From a virus: DNA of 64,000 nucleotides. Positions within the stretch are counted from its first letter, which is position 1, and each line of letters opens with the position of its first letter. The DNA lies in IMG/VR virus record IMGVR_UViG_3300032213_000542, positions 1-64,000 of that record. One strand, given 5' to 3'. Shown here one piece after another: positions 44,028 to 51,830 of the stretch. The notes under the pieces are model-generated. The model had not been told where the DNA came from. It did no database searches and was given only the letters and a program-made list of their open reading frames with translations. The translations under genes and the position numbers were made by a program.

Positions 44028-44759
44028 TTAAACCCCTTCGTCTGTATTAAAAAACCCGTGCCATGTAACAGGCAGGGCTTCGCCAACCTTTGCCTCATCT
44101 ATCCATACAAGAGCTTGTGTAATGTTGGATACCCTTGTGTTTGCTTTGTTTATTTTCTCGGTGTTGCCTTCCATTTCGGCGATAGTGCATTTACTCTTGG
44201 CAACCTCTAACTCTTTCTCGGTGCGTGTCTTAAGGCGTCCATGCAGCTTTAACCACAGGGGCTTAGGCACAGTGCGCTCGAACGGCGTTTTCTTTTTGGC
44301 CTTCAACTTGTAGGGTATGGCCTCGAACAGTGCAGAGATGGCGAGTTTCTTTGACGGGCTAACCCAATCGACCCAGTGAATTCCTTTATTCGGGCGCATC
44401 GCCGCCTTTGCTATTTCGTAGGGTGTGAACTGTTGGCCGCGTTGTTGCAAGGTCATCTTGCTTAGTTCTTTATCAAGGCACGCAACGTATGCTTCCAAGG
44501 CGATGCGCCGTTCTTCCGATGCGTGGTACTTGAGCAAACCTTTGGCGGTTTTGAGTTCGTACTTGAGCGGGGTCATGAGTTCTTCCCACATTCGTGTGTG
44601 CTGGTATGCCTTTGGTCTTGATTTGACCAGCGGTTCTTTTTGTTCAGCAACCACACGCATGATTTCCTGCATGGCATGGGGGTGCATCTTGCGCTTTTGC
44701 AAGCGGTTGAGAAGTTCGTTCTCGGTGAGTTTCATGTAGTGTCGATAACGCATTGGCAT
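44028..44759 (-). CDS. Basic hypothetical protein
   Basis: A 243-residue Lys/Arg-rich helical protein. ATG 44759 follows AGGAAGATTAATC. The open frame continues 288 bp upstream, but that part is AT-rich, would encode an implausible Ile/Tyr-rich membrane leader and has no binding site. High basic charge and helical make-up would suit nucleic-acid binding, but no motif is clear. Confidence 0.6.
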   Translation of the reverse strand: MPMRYRHYMKLTENELLNRLQKRKMHPHAMQEIMRVVAEQKEPLVKSRPKAYQHTRMWEELMTPLKYELKTAKGLLKYHASEERRIALEAYVACLDKELSKMTLQQRGQQFTPYEIAKAAMRPNKGIHWVDWVSPSKKLAISALFEAIPYKLKAKKKTPFERTVPKPLWLKLHGRLKTRTEKELEVAKSKCTIAEMEGNTEKINKANTRVSNITQALVWIDEAKVGEALPVTWHGFFNTDEGV

Positions 44760-44815
44760 GATTAATCTTCCTAAAAAACAAGGTGAGGACATTGTAGCAT
44801 GTAAAAGGGCATGAA

Positions 44816-44834
44816 TAATCTCAGTCGCTACAAA
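44816..44834. repeat. Left arm of 19-bp inverted repeat
   Basis: TAATCTCAGTCGCTACAAA, whose exact reverse complement is at 45069-45087. Confidence 0.8.
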
Positions 44835-45068
44835 GTGAGACGCTCGGTAAGCCTTATGCGGCGGTGCTTTCGTGGTAGTCAGGCCTAGGTGTCTATCGTT
44901 TTTGAAAAGTGCCAAAAGGCAAACCCTAAAAGCAATGTCTTCGTGCAAGAAAATTTGGGTACACATATAAATATGCAGGCTAGTATATATAAGTATTTCT
45001 ATAAAGATATATATATAGGACGGTTTTGGGCGAAACGCCCTGTTCATGCGGGTTTGCAGATGTCTGAG

Positions 45069-45087
45069 TTTGTAGCGACTGAGATTA
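45069..45087. repeat. Right arm of 19-bp inverted repeat
   Basis: TTTGTAGCGACTGAGATTA, exact reverse complement of 44816-44834; the arms are separated by 234 bp of AT-rich sequence. Confidence 0.8.
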
Positions 45088-45127
45088 ATCTTGGACTATG
45101 CAAGAACAGGGTGTGATTCTTCCACTT

Positions 45128-45143
45128 GGGGAGATATCTCCCC
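45128..45143. repeat. Intergenic palindrome family, copy 3
   Basis: GGGGAGATATCTCCCC, identical to the copy at 43731, 5 bp after the stop of the leftward gene starting at 45337. No U-tract follows on either strand. Confidence 0.6.
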
Positions 45144-45148
45144 GCACA

Positions 45149-45337
45149 TCACTTGAATAATCTTCCTTGGCGCAGGGGTTTGATGCCTAGCTTGACCATC
45201 TCCCATGTCGTCTCGGCTTGCTCTGCGTTGCGTATAGCCTTGGCCTTGCGCTCGTTGTTACGGGCTTGTTTTGCGAACTCGTCACGCAGGATGCGTAGCT
45301 TGGCGAGGTTGACTTCTTTGATTGATGTGTGACGCAT
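45149..45337 (-). CDS. Small basic helical protein
   Basis: A 62-residue Arg/Lys/Ala-rich helical protein. It could bind nucleic acid but no fold is evident. It follows the upstream gene by 5 bp. Confidence 0.6.
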   Translation of the reverse strand: MRHTSIKEVNLAKLRILRDEFAKQARNNERKAKAIRNAEQAETTWEMVKLGIKPLRQGRLFK

Positions 45338-45342
45338 GATGT

Positions 45343-45525
45343 TTATTCCTTAAATGATGTGACGATGAGGGTGCATTGGATGCCGATGAGCAGGGGAGAG
45401 CCGATGACCATGATCTCCCACAGATAGCCGCCGCCGTTTTCTTCTGCGCCAGCAAGCCCGATGAGTGTGGTCAAGACGAGCAGGGAGAAAGCGGCCATGT
45501 TGCCGAGGATGAGTACTGGTTTCAT
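45343..45525 (-). CDS. Small two-span membrane protein
   Basis: A 60-residue protein. The hydrophobic segments are ~3-22 and ~37-57 with a short GAEENGG loop between. ATG 45525 follows CGGAGAGTAACC. Function unknown. Confidence 0.6.
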   Translation of the reverse strand: MKPVLILGNMAAFSLLVLTTLIGLAGAEENGGGYLWEIMVIGSPLLIGIQCTLIVTSFKE

Positions 45526-45527
45526 GG

Positions 45528-45788
45528 TTACTCTCCGAGGTTGAGGTTGTGGAACAGTTCGCAAGCGAGGTTGAACACTTCGGGGTTCTTGCCGTTGCCA
45601 GCCTTGCTAATCGCAAACTCAAGAACAGCGCCGAGTGCGGCGATCTGTTCACGACTCAATGTCTGAGGTTGCAGGACTGCCTGTTGCCACGCCCAAAGGT
45701 CTGTGGTTTTTTGCATGGCAGGCCCAAAGGTTTGCCCGTTAATGGCGGATTGCCAACCGAGGTTGACGTTGTTTGTGGAAAGTTTCAT
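45528..45788 (-). CDS. Small hypothetical protein
   Basis: An 86-residue mostly helical protein with a Trp-rich segment (TTDLWAWQQAVLQ). It starts near AAAGAAATCAA (weak site). A TGTCTAAC half-site similar to the operators lies ~35 bp upstream. Function unknown. Confidence 0.6.
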   Translation of the reverse strand: MKLSTNNVNLGWQSAINGQTFGPAMQKTTDLWAWQQAVLQPQTLSREQIAALGAVLEFAISKAGNGKNPEVFNLACELFHNLNLGE

Positions 45789-45869
45789 TTGATTTCTTTC
45801 AGAGTTTAGAAGTTAGACAGGTTTTGGAACACCGCACGACCCTCGCTTGCAGAGTCGCACGGAGAATTT

Positions 45870-45885
45870 GGGGAGAAATCTCCCC
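45870..45885. repeat. Intergenic palindrome family, copy 4
   Basis: GGGGAGAAATCTCCCC, one mismatch from a perfect palindrome, 2 bp after the stop of the first gene of the leftward operon. Confidence 0.6.
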
Positions 45886-45887
45886 GA

Positions 45888-46328
45888 TCACTCGAACACG
45901 ACCGAATCGCGCACCGCTTTGAGCAACGCATCGAACTCGGCTTTGGTCAAACCATCAGCCAGCGCAATGATCGCCTTGACCTTTGATGCGTTGACGCGCA
46001 CGACCTTCGCCTCGCTCTTGGCTTGCTCTGGTTTGAAGTCGCGCACGAGGTGATGTGCGGCCTTCTTGCTCGCCGCGTTGACGGCTCGCTCGTGCTCTGC
46101 GCTACGTTGTGAGCGTGGTTGCTCAATGATCTTCTCTGCCTTCTCGCGTGTGATGTGCAGTTTGCCCATGACGTAGTTCAGGACAGCGCGTTGACGTAAG
46201 TCTGTACGTTGCTCAGGTGTCGCGTTGACGTATGCCTTGTGCAATGGGAGCGATGCTTCCAAGGTGAGGCGGTCAACTGAGCCGAGGTTGAAGAAGAAGT
46301 CGTTATGTGAAAGTACTGTGTGTGCCAT
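45888..46328 (-). CDS. First gene of the leftward early operon
   Basis: A 146-residue protein. ATG 46328 follows CGGAGGCCAT; the longer frame would run through the palindrome and promoter. The N-terminal half is helical, the C-terminal half Lys/Glu-rich with two helices. As first in the operon it may be an immediate-early host-takeover protein, but nothing in the sequence specifies its target. Confidence 0.6.
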   Translation of the reverse strand: MAHTVLSHNDFFFNLGSVDRLTLEASLPLHKAYVNATPEQRTDLRQRAVLNYVMGKLHITREKAEKIIEQPRSQRSAEHERAVNAASKKAAHHLVRDFKPEQAKSEAKVVRVNASKVKAIIALADGLTKAEFDALLKAVRDSVVFE

Positions 46329-46345
46329 ATGGCCTCCGTTGATGT

Positions 46346-46361
46346 GGGGAGATGTCTCCCC
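46346..46361. repeat. Intergenic palindrome family, copy 5
   Basis: GGGGAGATGTCTCCCC, one mismatch from a perfect palindrome, in the 5' leader of the leftward operon about 18 bp upstream of the first start. Confidence 0.6.
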
Positions 46362-46398
46362 GATTGATGCGGCTAAGAACTCCCTAACCGCTGAGGCT

Positions 46399-46407
46399 AT
46401 TATAACA
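46399..46407 (-). promoter_or_regulatory. Extended -10 promoter for the leftward operon
   Basis: On the minus strand TGTTATAAT is an exact extended -10 element (TGn plus TATAAT), about 70 bp before the first leftward start. No clear -35 lies 17 bp upstream, which extended -10 promoters do not need. Confidence 0.6.
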
Positions 46408-46581
46408 CGAGGGTACATCCGAAGCATTACTGGGCGGCGTTGCGGTGTTGAAAACTGAGAACTATTGACCCCACCCTAGGGGCATCCCCCGATATTGGCG
46501 GACCGCGGTGGCCATGACGTGAACACTGTTCCGTAACCATCTTCACAATTTCTGTAATTCTTTATACCTACCCCAAAAATT

Positions 46582-46621
46582 TTTATAAAAATTTCCAAGA
46601 AACCTTGTCTAACGTTGTACA
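46582..46621 (-). promoter_or_regulatory. Second leftward promoter with operator palindrome O3
   Basis: On the minus strand TAGACA (46611-46606) and TATAAA (46587-46582) are 18 bp apart. The imperfect palindrome TGTCTAACGTTGTACA (46606-46621) covers the -35. The core resembles O1 and O2, suggesting common control. Confidence 0.5.
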
Positions 46622-46716
46622 CTGTGGGGACTTGGCCGGTGTTGCTCTGCGGCGCTGTCAAGAAGCCCGTGACGATTCGGGACCAAAGCATCCGGGGGAG
46701 GGCGACCCGGAGCCAA

Positions 46717-46749
46717 ATAAAAAAACCCCAGCCATTGCTGACTGGGGTT
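46717..46749 (-). terminator. Intrinsic terminator, leftward
   Basis: The minus strand has an 8-bp stem AACCCCAG/CTGGGGTT with a 10-base loop followed by TTTTTATT. It is a textbook rho-independent terminator. No coding gene is read leftward into it, so it must end a short transcript that begins between here and 46.9 kb, or insulate the early promoters. Confidence 0.75.
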
Positions 46750-46840
46750 GAAAGAAGGCCGGAGCCCCCATAGGAGAAGCAATGGAGCGACAGCTCCTTT
46801 GGCCAGAGGCCAAAGGTGGCAACTGCTTGCACCACTACCG
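46717..46840 (-). ncRNA. Candidate structured small RNA
   Basis: A leftward transcript from the putative promoter at 46847-46876 would be about 120 nt. It would contain a GGTGCAA/TTGCCACC hairpin (near 46815-46833), a 9-bp CCTTTGGCC/GGCCAAAGG hairpin (46796-46816), a GGAGC/GCTCC hairpin (46784-46797), a single-stranded-like stretch reading CCATTGCTTCTCCTATG (46769-46785) and the terminator. That stretch is complementary to ribosome binding sites of the early operon. It could instead be the antisense of a small plus-strand ORF. Confidence 0.4.
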
Positions 46841-46871
46841 GAAGTTAGTGTACACTGACAGCATCGGGTAA
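46782..46871 (+). CDS. Possible 29-residue leader ORF
   Basis: ATG 46782 is preceded by TAGGAGAAGCA, the operon-typical binding site; the frame ends at TAA 46871, 25 bp before the terminase small subunit. It would need a promoter upstream of 46782, which I could not find, and it lies across the strong hairpins. A competing explanation of the same bases is the leftward small RNA. Confidence 0.3.
   Translation: MERQLLWPEAKGGNCLHHYRKLVYTDSIG
46827..46856 (+). promoter_or_regulatory. Putative rightward late promoter
   Basis: TTGCAC (46827-46832) and TACACT (46851-46856) lie 18 bp apart, ~45 bp before the terminase small subunit start. The -10 is half of the palindrome AGTGTACACT (46847-46856), which also supplies TACACT for the opposite strand. 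Confidence 0.4.
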
Positions 46872-46876
46872 CGCAA
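46847..46876 (-). promoter_or_regulatory. Putative divergent leftward promoter
   Basis: On the minus strand TTGCGT (46876-46871) and TACACT (46852-46847) are 18 bp apart and share the AGTGTACACT palindrome with the rightward promoter. Transcription would run into the terminator at 46749-46717. Confidence 0.35.
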
Positions 46877-46896
46877 CCCGCCCCCAATAGGACAAA

Positions 46897-47541
46897 ATGC
46901 TGGACCACTTGTTAGATTTCGAGCCCCCTGTGCACGAGCACACGGCGAAGGCTGTTAAGCCCTTGGAGAAAACTTCCACGGACGAGACACTCAACGCTCA
47001 AATCAACACAACCGCATGGCTTGAAAAGCTAGGCGTAGACGATGACGATAAGGCGCTCAAAGAAGCCAACGCCAAGGCAGCACAGACAGTTTTCACAGCG
47101 CTCGCGTCCAACGCGCCGCTGACCGAAACTAAAAATCAGCTCACCCAGATCAAGACGCCAGAGGCTGTACGCCACTTGGTGGCTATGCTGTCAGCATACG
47201 ACTGGGAGTTTGTAGAGCAAGCCAAAAACTTGCGCGGCATGGCCGTGGCCAAAATCTTGGAAGAGACCAACCACCCTGATGCACGCATCCGGTTGAAAGC
47301 GTTGGACATGCTCGGGCGCATCACGGAAGTGGCGCTGTTCACCGAACGCATCGAGGTCAAGAAGACAGACATGTCGGACCACGAGATCGACGCCAAGATC
47401 AAAGAAAAGCTCAACCGCTTCATGGGCGTGGTGGATGTTGAAGACATCTCCGAAATAGACACACCACCCCCAGAAGTTAGTGAGTCCTCACTTAACACAC
47501 CCACGCCAGATGAACCTGAGCAGCCTCAACCTAACGCCTAA
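46897..47541 (+). CDS. Putative terminase small subunit
   Basis: A 214-residue helical protein. The central region (~85-165) resembles the helical core of small terminase subunits, with an acidic Pro-rich tail. It stands directly before and overlaps the large-subunit gene, and is the first gene after the putative late promoter. Assigned largely from position; the DNA-recognition domain is not obvious. Confidence 0.65.
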   Translation: MLDHLLDFEPPVHEHTAKAVKPLEKTSTDETLNAQINTTAWLEKLGVDDDDKALKEANAKAAQTVFTALASNAPLTETKNQLTQIKTPEAVRHLVAMLSAYDWEFVEQAKNLRGMAVAKILEETNHPDARIRLKALDMLGRITEVALFTERIEVKKTDMSDHEIDAKIKEKLNRFMGVVDVEDISEIDTPPPEVSESSLNTPTPDEPEQPQPNA

Positions 47542-49048
47542 AGAGGCCAAGGCCCTTCAGCTCGCACTCCCGACCATGACGGTCAAGGAGAAGATGGAGT
47601 TGATGGACATGCTCGAAGAGCGCGAACGCCGCGCCTCGATGTACGAAGCACGCACCAACATGTTGGACTTTGCCAAGCATGTGTACCCCGGATTCAAGGT
47701 GGGGCCCCAGCACAGGAAGCTGGCCAAGATATTCCAAGACGTGGTTGAGGGCAAGAAAAAGCGCGTGATCATCAACATCGCGCCACGTATGGGTAAGTCC
47801 GAGTTCAGCTCGTACCTGTTCCCAGCGTTCTTTCTAGGTAACTTCCCCAATAAGAAGATCATCATGGGCACGCATACTGCAGGTCTGTCCGAAGACTTTG
47901 GTCGTCGGGTACGTAACTTGCTCGATATGGAGGAGTACCGTGAAGTCTTTCCAAGCACTCAAATTGCGGCTGATCAATCGGCTGCTGGCAAATGGTCCAC
48001 TAGCGCAGGCGGTCAGTACTACGCTGCTGGTGTCGGCGGTGCTCTTGCTGGTAGGGGCGCTGATTTATTCGTTATTGATGATCCCCACTCTGAGCAGGAC
48101 GTAAAAATAAATTCGCGTCTAGCGTTTGACACGGCGTGGAACTGGTTCCAAACAGGCCCGTTGCAGCGTCTGATGCCCGGCGGTGCGATCATCGTCATCA
48201 TGACGCGGTGGTCAAAGCTGGACCTGACTGGCCGCTTACTGGACTACCAGACCAAAAACGAGGGCTCCGTGCCGTGGGAGATTGTTGAACTCCCAGCCAT
48301 CCTGAACGAAGGTACGGACAAAGAGAAATCCCTCTGGCCGGAGCAGTGGCCCCTTGAGACGCTTAAGTCCACCAAGGCGTCGATTGACCCAAGGTTTTGG
48401 AACGCGCAGTACATGCAGCAGCCCACGGCTGACACCTCGGCAATCATCTCTAGGAACTCATGGCGCATCTGGCAGTCGGACGAACCCCCAGTCTGTGACT
48501 ACATCATCCAGTCATGGGACACGGCGTTTGAGACCAAGAACAACTCTGACTACTCCGCGTGCACAACGTGGGGCGTGTTCTACAACGAGGAAGAGGGCAA
48601 CGCGCCGCAGGTCATCCTGCTCGATGCGTTTAAAGACCGCATGGCCTTCCCCGAGCTGAAACAAATCGCCCTCAAGCACTGGAAGGAGTGGGACCCAGAT
48701 GCGTTCATCGTGGAAAAGAAGGCGGCTGGAGCGCCGCTGATTCAAGAACTACGCAACATGGGCATCCCTGTCCAAGAGTTCAGCCCGTCCCGCGGCAACG
48801 ACAAAATGGTCCGTGTGAACGCCGTGGCGGACCTGTTCAGCTCAGGTACAGTGTGGGCTCCCGACACAAGATGGGCGCGTGAAGTCATTGAGGAAGTAGC
48901 ATCCTTCCCTGTTGGCGAGCACGACGACTACGTGGACACGACCTCCCAAGCCCTACTAAGGTTTAGACAAGGGGGCTTCATTTCTTTAGAATCCGACGAG
49001 CCGGACGAGCCAAAGTTCTTCCGCCGTAAGACTCACGCCTACTATTAA
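47510..49048 (+). CDS. Terminase large subunit
   Basis: A 512-residue packaging motor. The ATPase has the Walker A motif APRMGKS (91-97) and Walker B FVIDDPHSE (187-195). The C-terminal nuclease has acidic residues in QSWDTAFE, a VEKKAAG segment and HDDYVDT, as in RNase H-like terminase nucleases. ATG 47510 is preferred; GTG 47480 is an alternative. It overlaps the small subunit by 32 bp. Confidence 0.95.
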   Translation: MNLSSLNLTPKEAKALQLALPTMTVKEKMELMDMLEERERRASMYEARTNMLDFAKHVYPGFKVGPQHRKLAKIFQDVVEGKKKRVIINIAPRMGKSEFSSYLFPAFFLGNFPNKKIIMGTHTAGLSEDFGRRVRNLLDMEEYREVFPSTQIAADQSAAGKWSTSAGGQYYAAGVGGALAGRGADLFVIDDPHSEQDVKINSRLAFDTAWNWFQTGPLQRLMPGGAIIVIMTRWSKLDLTGRLLDYQTKNEGSVPWEIVELPAILNEGTDKEKSLWPEQWPLETLKSTKASIDPRFWNAQYMQQPTADTSAIISRNSWRIWQSDEPPVCDYIIQSWDTAFETKNNSDYSACTTWGVFYNEEEGNAPQVILLDAFKDRMAFPELKQIALKHWKEWDPDAFIVEKKAAGAPLIQELRNMGIPVQEFSPSRGNDKMVRVNAVADLFSSGTVWAPDTRWAREVIEEVASFPVGEHDDYVDTTSQALLRFRQGGFISLESDEPDEPKFFRRKTHAYY

Positions 49049-49056
49049 GGACCAAC

Positions 49057-51639
49057 ATGGCCATCGACAAATCCCTGTACCAAGCCCCTGTGGGTATTGA
49101 CGCCCTCGCCCAAGACGAGGAAGCTGTTGAAATCGAGATCGTTGATCCCGAAGAAGTCAACATCCACGCCGGCGACCTCGACATTAGTATCCGCCCCGGT
49201 GAGGATGAGGAAGGCTTTGGCGACAACTTGGCCGAGTACATGGACGAAGGCGCGATGCAGTCATTGGCTGGAGAGCTGTCCAGCGCCATCGACCAAGACA
49301 AGGCCAGCCGCAAGGACTGGGAAAAAGCCTACACAGAAGGTCTGAAGCTCTTGGGCCTCCAGTACGAGGAGCGCACTGAGCCTTGGAACGGCGCATCTGG
49401 CGTGTTCCACCCCATGATCACAGAGGCTGTGGTTCGCTTCCAGAGCGAGACCATCACCGAGATGTTCCCCGCAGCCGGCCCCGTGCGCACAAAGATCGTT
49501 GGCAAAGAGACTCCTGAGAAGAAGGATGCCGCGCAGCGCGTTGAGGAAGACTTGAACTACGAGCTGACTGAAGTCATGCGCGAGTTCCGCCCAGAGCAAG
49601 AGCGCATGTTGTGGTCCCTGCCGGCCACCGGCTCTGCGTTCAAGAAGGTCTACTACGATCCCAATTTGGGACGTCAGGTGTCGATGTTTGTCCCAGCAGA
49701 AGACATCATCCTGCCTTACGGCACGACCGATATGGACACTTGCTACCGCCTGACCCACGTCATGCGCAAGACCGAGAACGAGATCAAGAAGCTCCAGCAG
49801 GCTGGGTTTTACCTCGACTGCGAACTGGGCGAGCCTACGAAAGAAAGCACCGACATCCAGAAGGCCAAGGACAAAGAGACCGGCTTCAGCGACATTGACG
49901 ACGATCGTTACACGCTCTTGGAGATTCACGTTGACTTGGACCTCGATGGGTTTAAGGACACGACCAAGGGCGACGACAGTGAAGAGACAGGCATCGCGCT
50001 GCCTTACGTGGTGACGATGGTCAAGGGCACAAACGAGATTTTGGCAATCCGCCGCAACTGGAGAGAAGATGACAACCTCCGCCTCAAGCGCCAGCACTTC
50101 GTACACTATCAGTACATCCCCGGTTTTGGGGCGTATGGCTTCGGTTTGTTCCATCTCATCGGAGGCTTCGCCAAGTCAGCGACGTCAATCATGCGTCAAT
50201 TGGTGGACGCTGGAACGCTGTCTAACCTGCCCGGCGGTCTCAAGTCACGGGGACTTCGCATCAAGGGTGATGACACTCCGATTGCTCCGGGCGAGTGGCG
50301 CGACGTAGACGTCGGCTCTGGCAACATGCGCGACAGCATCTTGCCGCTCCCATACAAAGAGCCAAGCATCGTGTTGTCTGGCTTACTGGACAAGATTGTC
50401 GAAGAAGGCCGTCGTTTTGCGGCTTCCGCAGACATGAAAGTGTCGGACATGAGCGCACAAGCGCCCGTGGGCACGACTTTGGCCATCCTTGAGCGCCAAT
50501 TGAAGGTCATGACAGCGGTGCAAGCCCGTCTGCACTACGCTTTCAAGCAAGAATTGCGTTTGTTGGCCGCGATCATCCGCGACTACACCGACCCAGATTA
50601 CGACTTTGAGCCAGAAGAAGGCAAGCGCACGGCCAAACAGTCCGATTACGCGGCCTGTGACATCATCCCAGTGAGCGATCCCAACGCTGCGACCATGTCT
50701 CAGCGGGTTGTGCAATACCAAGCGGTCATTCAGATGGCCCAAATGGCCCCTGACATCTACGATTTACCCCAGTTGCACCGCAATATGCTGGAAGTCTTGG
50801 GCATCAAGAACGCTGACAAGCTGATTCCGCTCGAAGAAGACATGAAACCGAAGGACCCTGTGTCCGAAAACCAAGATGTTTTGAACTGTGCGCCCCTCAA
50901 GGCGTTCATGCACCAAGACCACGAGGCCCATATCAAGGTGCACATGGCGATGGTGCAAGACCCACTGGTGCAGCAGTTGGTTGGCCAGAACCCCAAGGCC
51001 CCACAGATGCAAGCAGCCCTCATGGCACACATCTCCGAGCACGTTGGATACGCCTACCGCCAGAAAATCGAGCAGCAACTGGGTATGCCCCTGCCGCCCG
51101 AAGACGAAAAGATGCCTCCGCAGGTCGAATTGGCGCTCTCGGCCATGATGGCCCAAGCTGCGAACCAAGTTTTGCAGCAAAGCCAAGCGCAAGCGGCCCA
51201 ACAGCAAGCTCAACAACAGCAACAAGACCCTGTTGTACAAATGCAACAGCAAGAATTGCAGATCAAAGCACGCGAAGTGGCCATCAAGGAGAAAAAACTC
51301 CAAGTCGATGCCGCCGCGCAAGCCGACAAGCTCAAATTGGAAGAAAAGAAGCTGGCTGTGGACGCTGCGGCCAAGGCAGACCAGCTACGTGCTCAAAATA
51401 AAGGCAGTGACCCCGAAACTGAAGCAATCCGTGCACAAACCCAACTGGCCGCGGACCAGCAACGTGCTCAGTTTCAAGCAGCAGCCGATCAAGCGCGAGC
51501 ACTCATGGCCGCGCAACAACACAACCAGAGCCTGACTCACAAAGAGCAGGTTCATGAGCAGAACTTGAGGCACCAACGTGCACAAGCAAAGGCCCGCCTT
51601 GAAGCGGCAAAAAAACCACAGGAGAAGCCAACTAAATGA
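49057..51639 (+). CDS. Portal protein
   Basis: An 860-residue protein. It has an acidic N-terminal region, a conserved core with WEKAYTEGLKLLGLQYEERTEPWNGASG (~90-115) typical of large podovirus portals, and a Gln-rich coiled-coil C-terminus (~680-860) that probably forms the extended barrel inside the capsid. It should form the dodecameric DNA gate and bind the terminase encoded just upstream. The start follows AAGGACCAAC. Confidence 0.88.
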   Translation: MAIDKSLYQAPVGIDALAQDEEAVEIEIVDPEEVNIHAGDLDISIRPGEDEEGFGDNLAEYMDEGAMQSLAGELSSAIDQDKASRKDWEKAYTEGLKLLGLQYEERTEPWNGASGVFHPMITEAVVRFQSETITEMFPAAGPVRTKIVGKETPEKKDAAQRVEEDLNYELTEVMREFRPEQERMLWSLPATGSAFKKVYYDPNLGRQVSMFVPAEDIILPYGTTDMDTCYRLTHVMRKTENEIKKLQQAGFYLDCELGEPTKESTDIQKAKDKETGFSDIDDDRYTLLEIHVDLDLDGFKDTTKGDDSEETGIALPYVVTMVKGTNEILAIRRNWREDDNLRLKRQHFVHYQYIPGFGAYGFGLFHLIGGFAKSATSIMRQLVDAGTLSNLPGGLKSRGLRIKGDDTPIAPGEWRDVDVGSGNMRDSILPLPYKEPSIVLSGLLDKIVEEGRRFAASADMKVSDMSAQAPVGTTLAILERQLKVMTAVQARLHYAFKQELRLLAAIIRDYTDPDYDFEPEEGKRTAKQSDYAACDIIPVSDPNAATMSQRVVQYQAVIQMAQMAPDIYDLPQLHRNMLEVLGIKNADKLIPLEEDMKPKDPVSENQDVLNCAPLKAFMHQDHEAHIKVHMAMVQDPLVQQLVGQNPKAPQMQAALMAHISEHVGYAYRQKIEQQLGMPLPPEDEKMPPQVELALSAMMAQAANQVLQQSQAQAAQQQAQQQQQDPVVQMQQQELQIKAREVAIKEKKLQVDAAAQADKLKLEEKKLAVDAAAKADQLRAQNKGSDPETEAIRAQTQLAADQQRAQFQAAADQARALMAAQQHNQSLTHKEQVHEQNLRHQRAQAKARLEAAKKPQEKPTK

Positions 51640-51830
51640 TTTCCGACTTCGCACGCGTATTGCGCGAACAAATACGCAACGATCTGAACAACTATGCTGA
51701 CGACCTCGCAGGCGGGGTTTGTCAAGATTTTGCCCAGTATCAAAAACTCTGCGGGATTATTCAGGGTCTAGCCCTTGCAGAGCGTTATTTACTTGACCTT
51801 GCCGAGAAAGTGGAGAAAGCAAATGAGTGA
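51636..51830 (+). CDS. Small hypothetical protein
   Basis: A 64-residue acidic helical protein. The start overlaps the portal stop (ATGA) and the stop overlaps the next gene. Function unknown; a minor head or assembly factor is possible. Confidence 0.6.
   Translation: MISDFARVLREQIRNDLNNYADDLAGGVCQDFAQYQKLCGIIQGLALAERYLLDLAEKVEKANE

Larger units (their letters stand above)
44760..45148. other. 389-bp AT-rich non-coding gap with nested inverted repeats
   Basis: No credible gene lies here. An AT-rich core (~44957-45018, alternating TA runs including TATAAATA) is bracketed by 19-bp perfect inverted repeats at 44816-44834 and 45069-45087. A second 8-bp pair (CCCTGTTC 45038-45045 / GAACAGGG 45104-45111) and a GGGCG-AAA-CGCCC hairpin (45028-45040) add structure. 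The layout suits an origin of replication or a regulatory hub; neither can be shown from sequence alone. Confidence 0.5.

Noticed and set aside
44760-45047. N-terminal extension of the gene at 44028-44759
   Set aside because: The extra codons come from the AT-rich repeat region, give an implausible Ile/Tyr-rich leader, have no ribosome binding site, and a good site precedes ATG 44759.
46600-46720. tRNA-like GATTCGGGACC segment
   Set aside because: No acceptor stem, D-arm or anticodon arm could be fitted around it.
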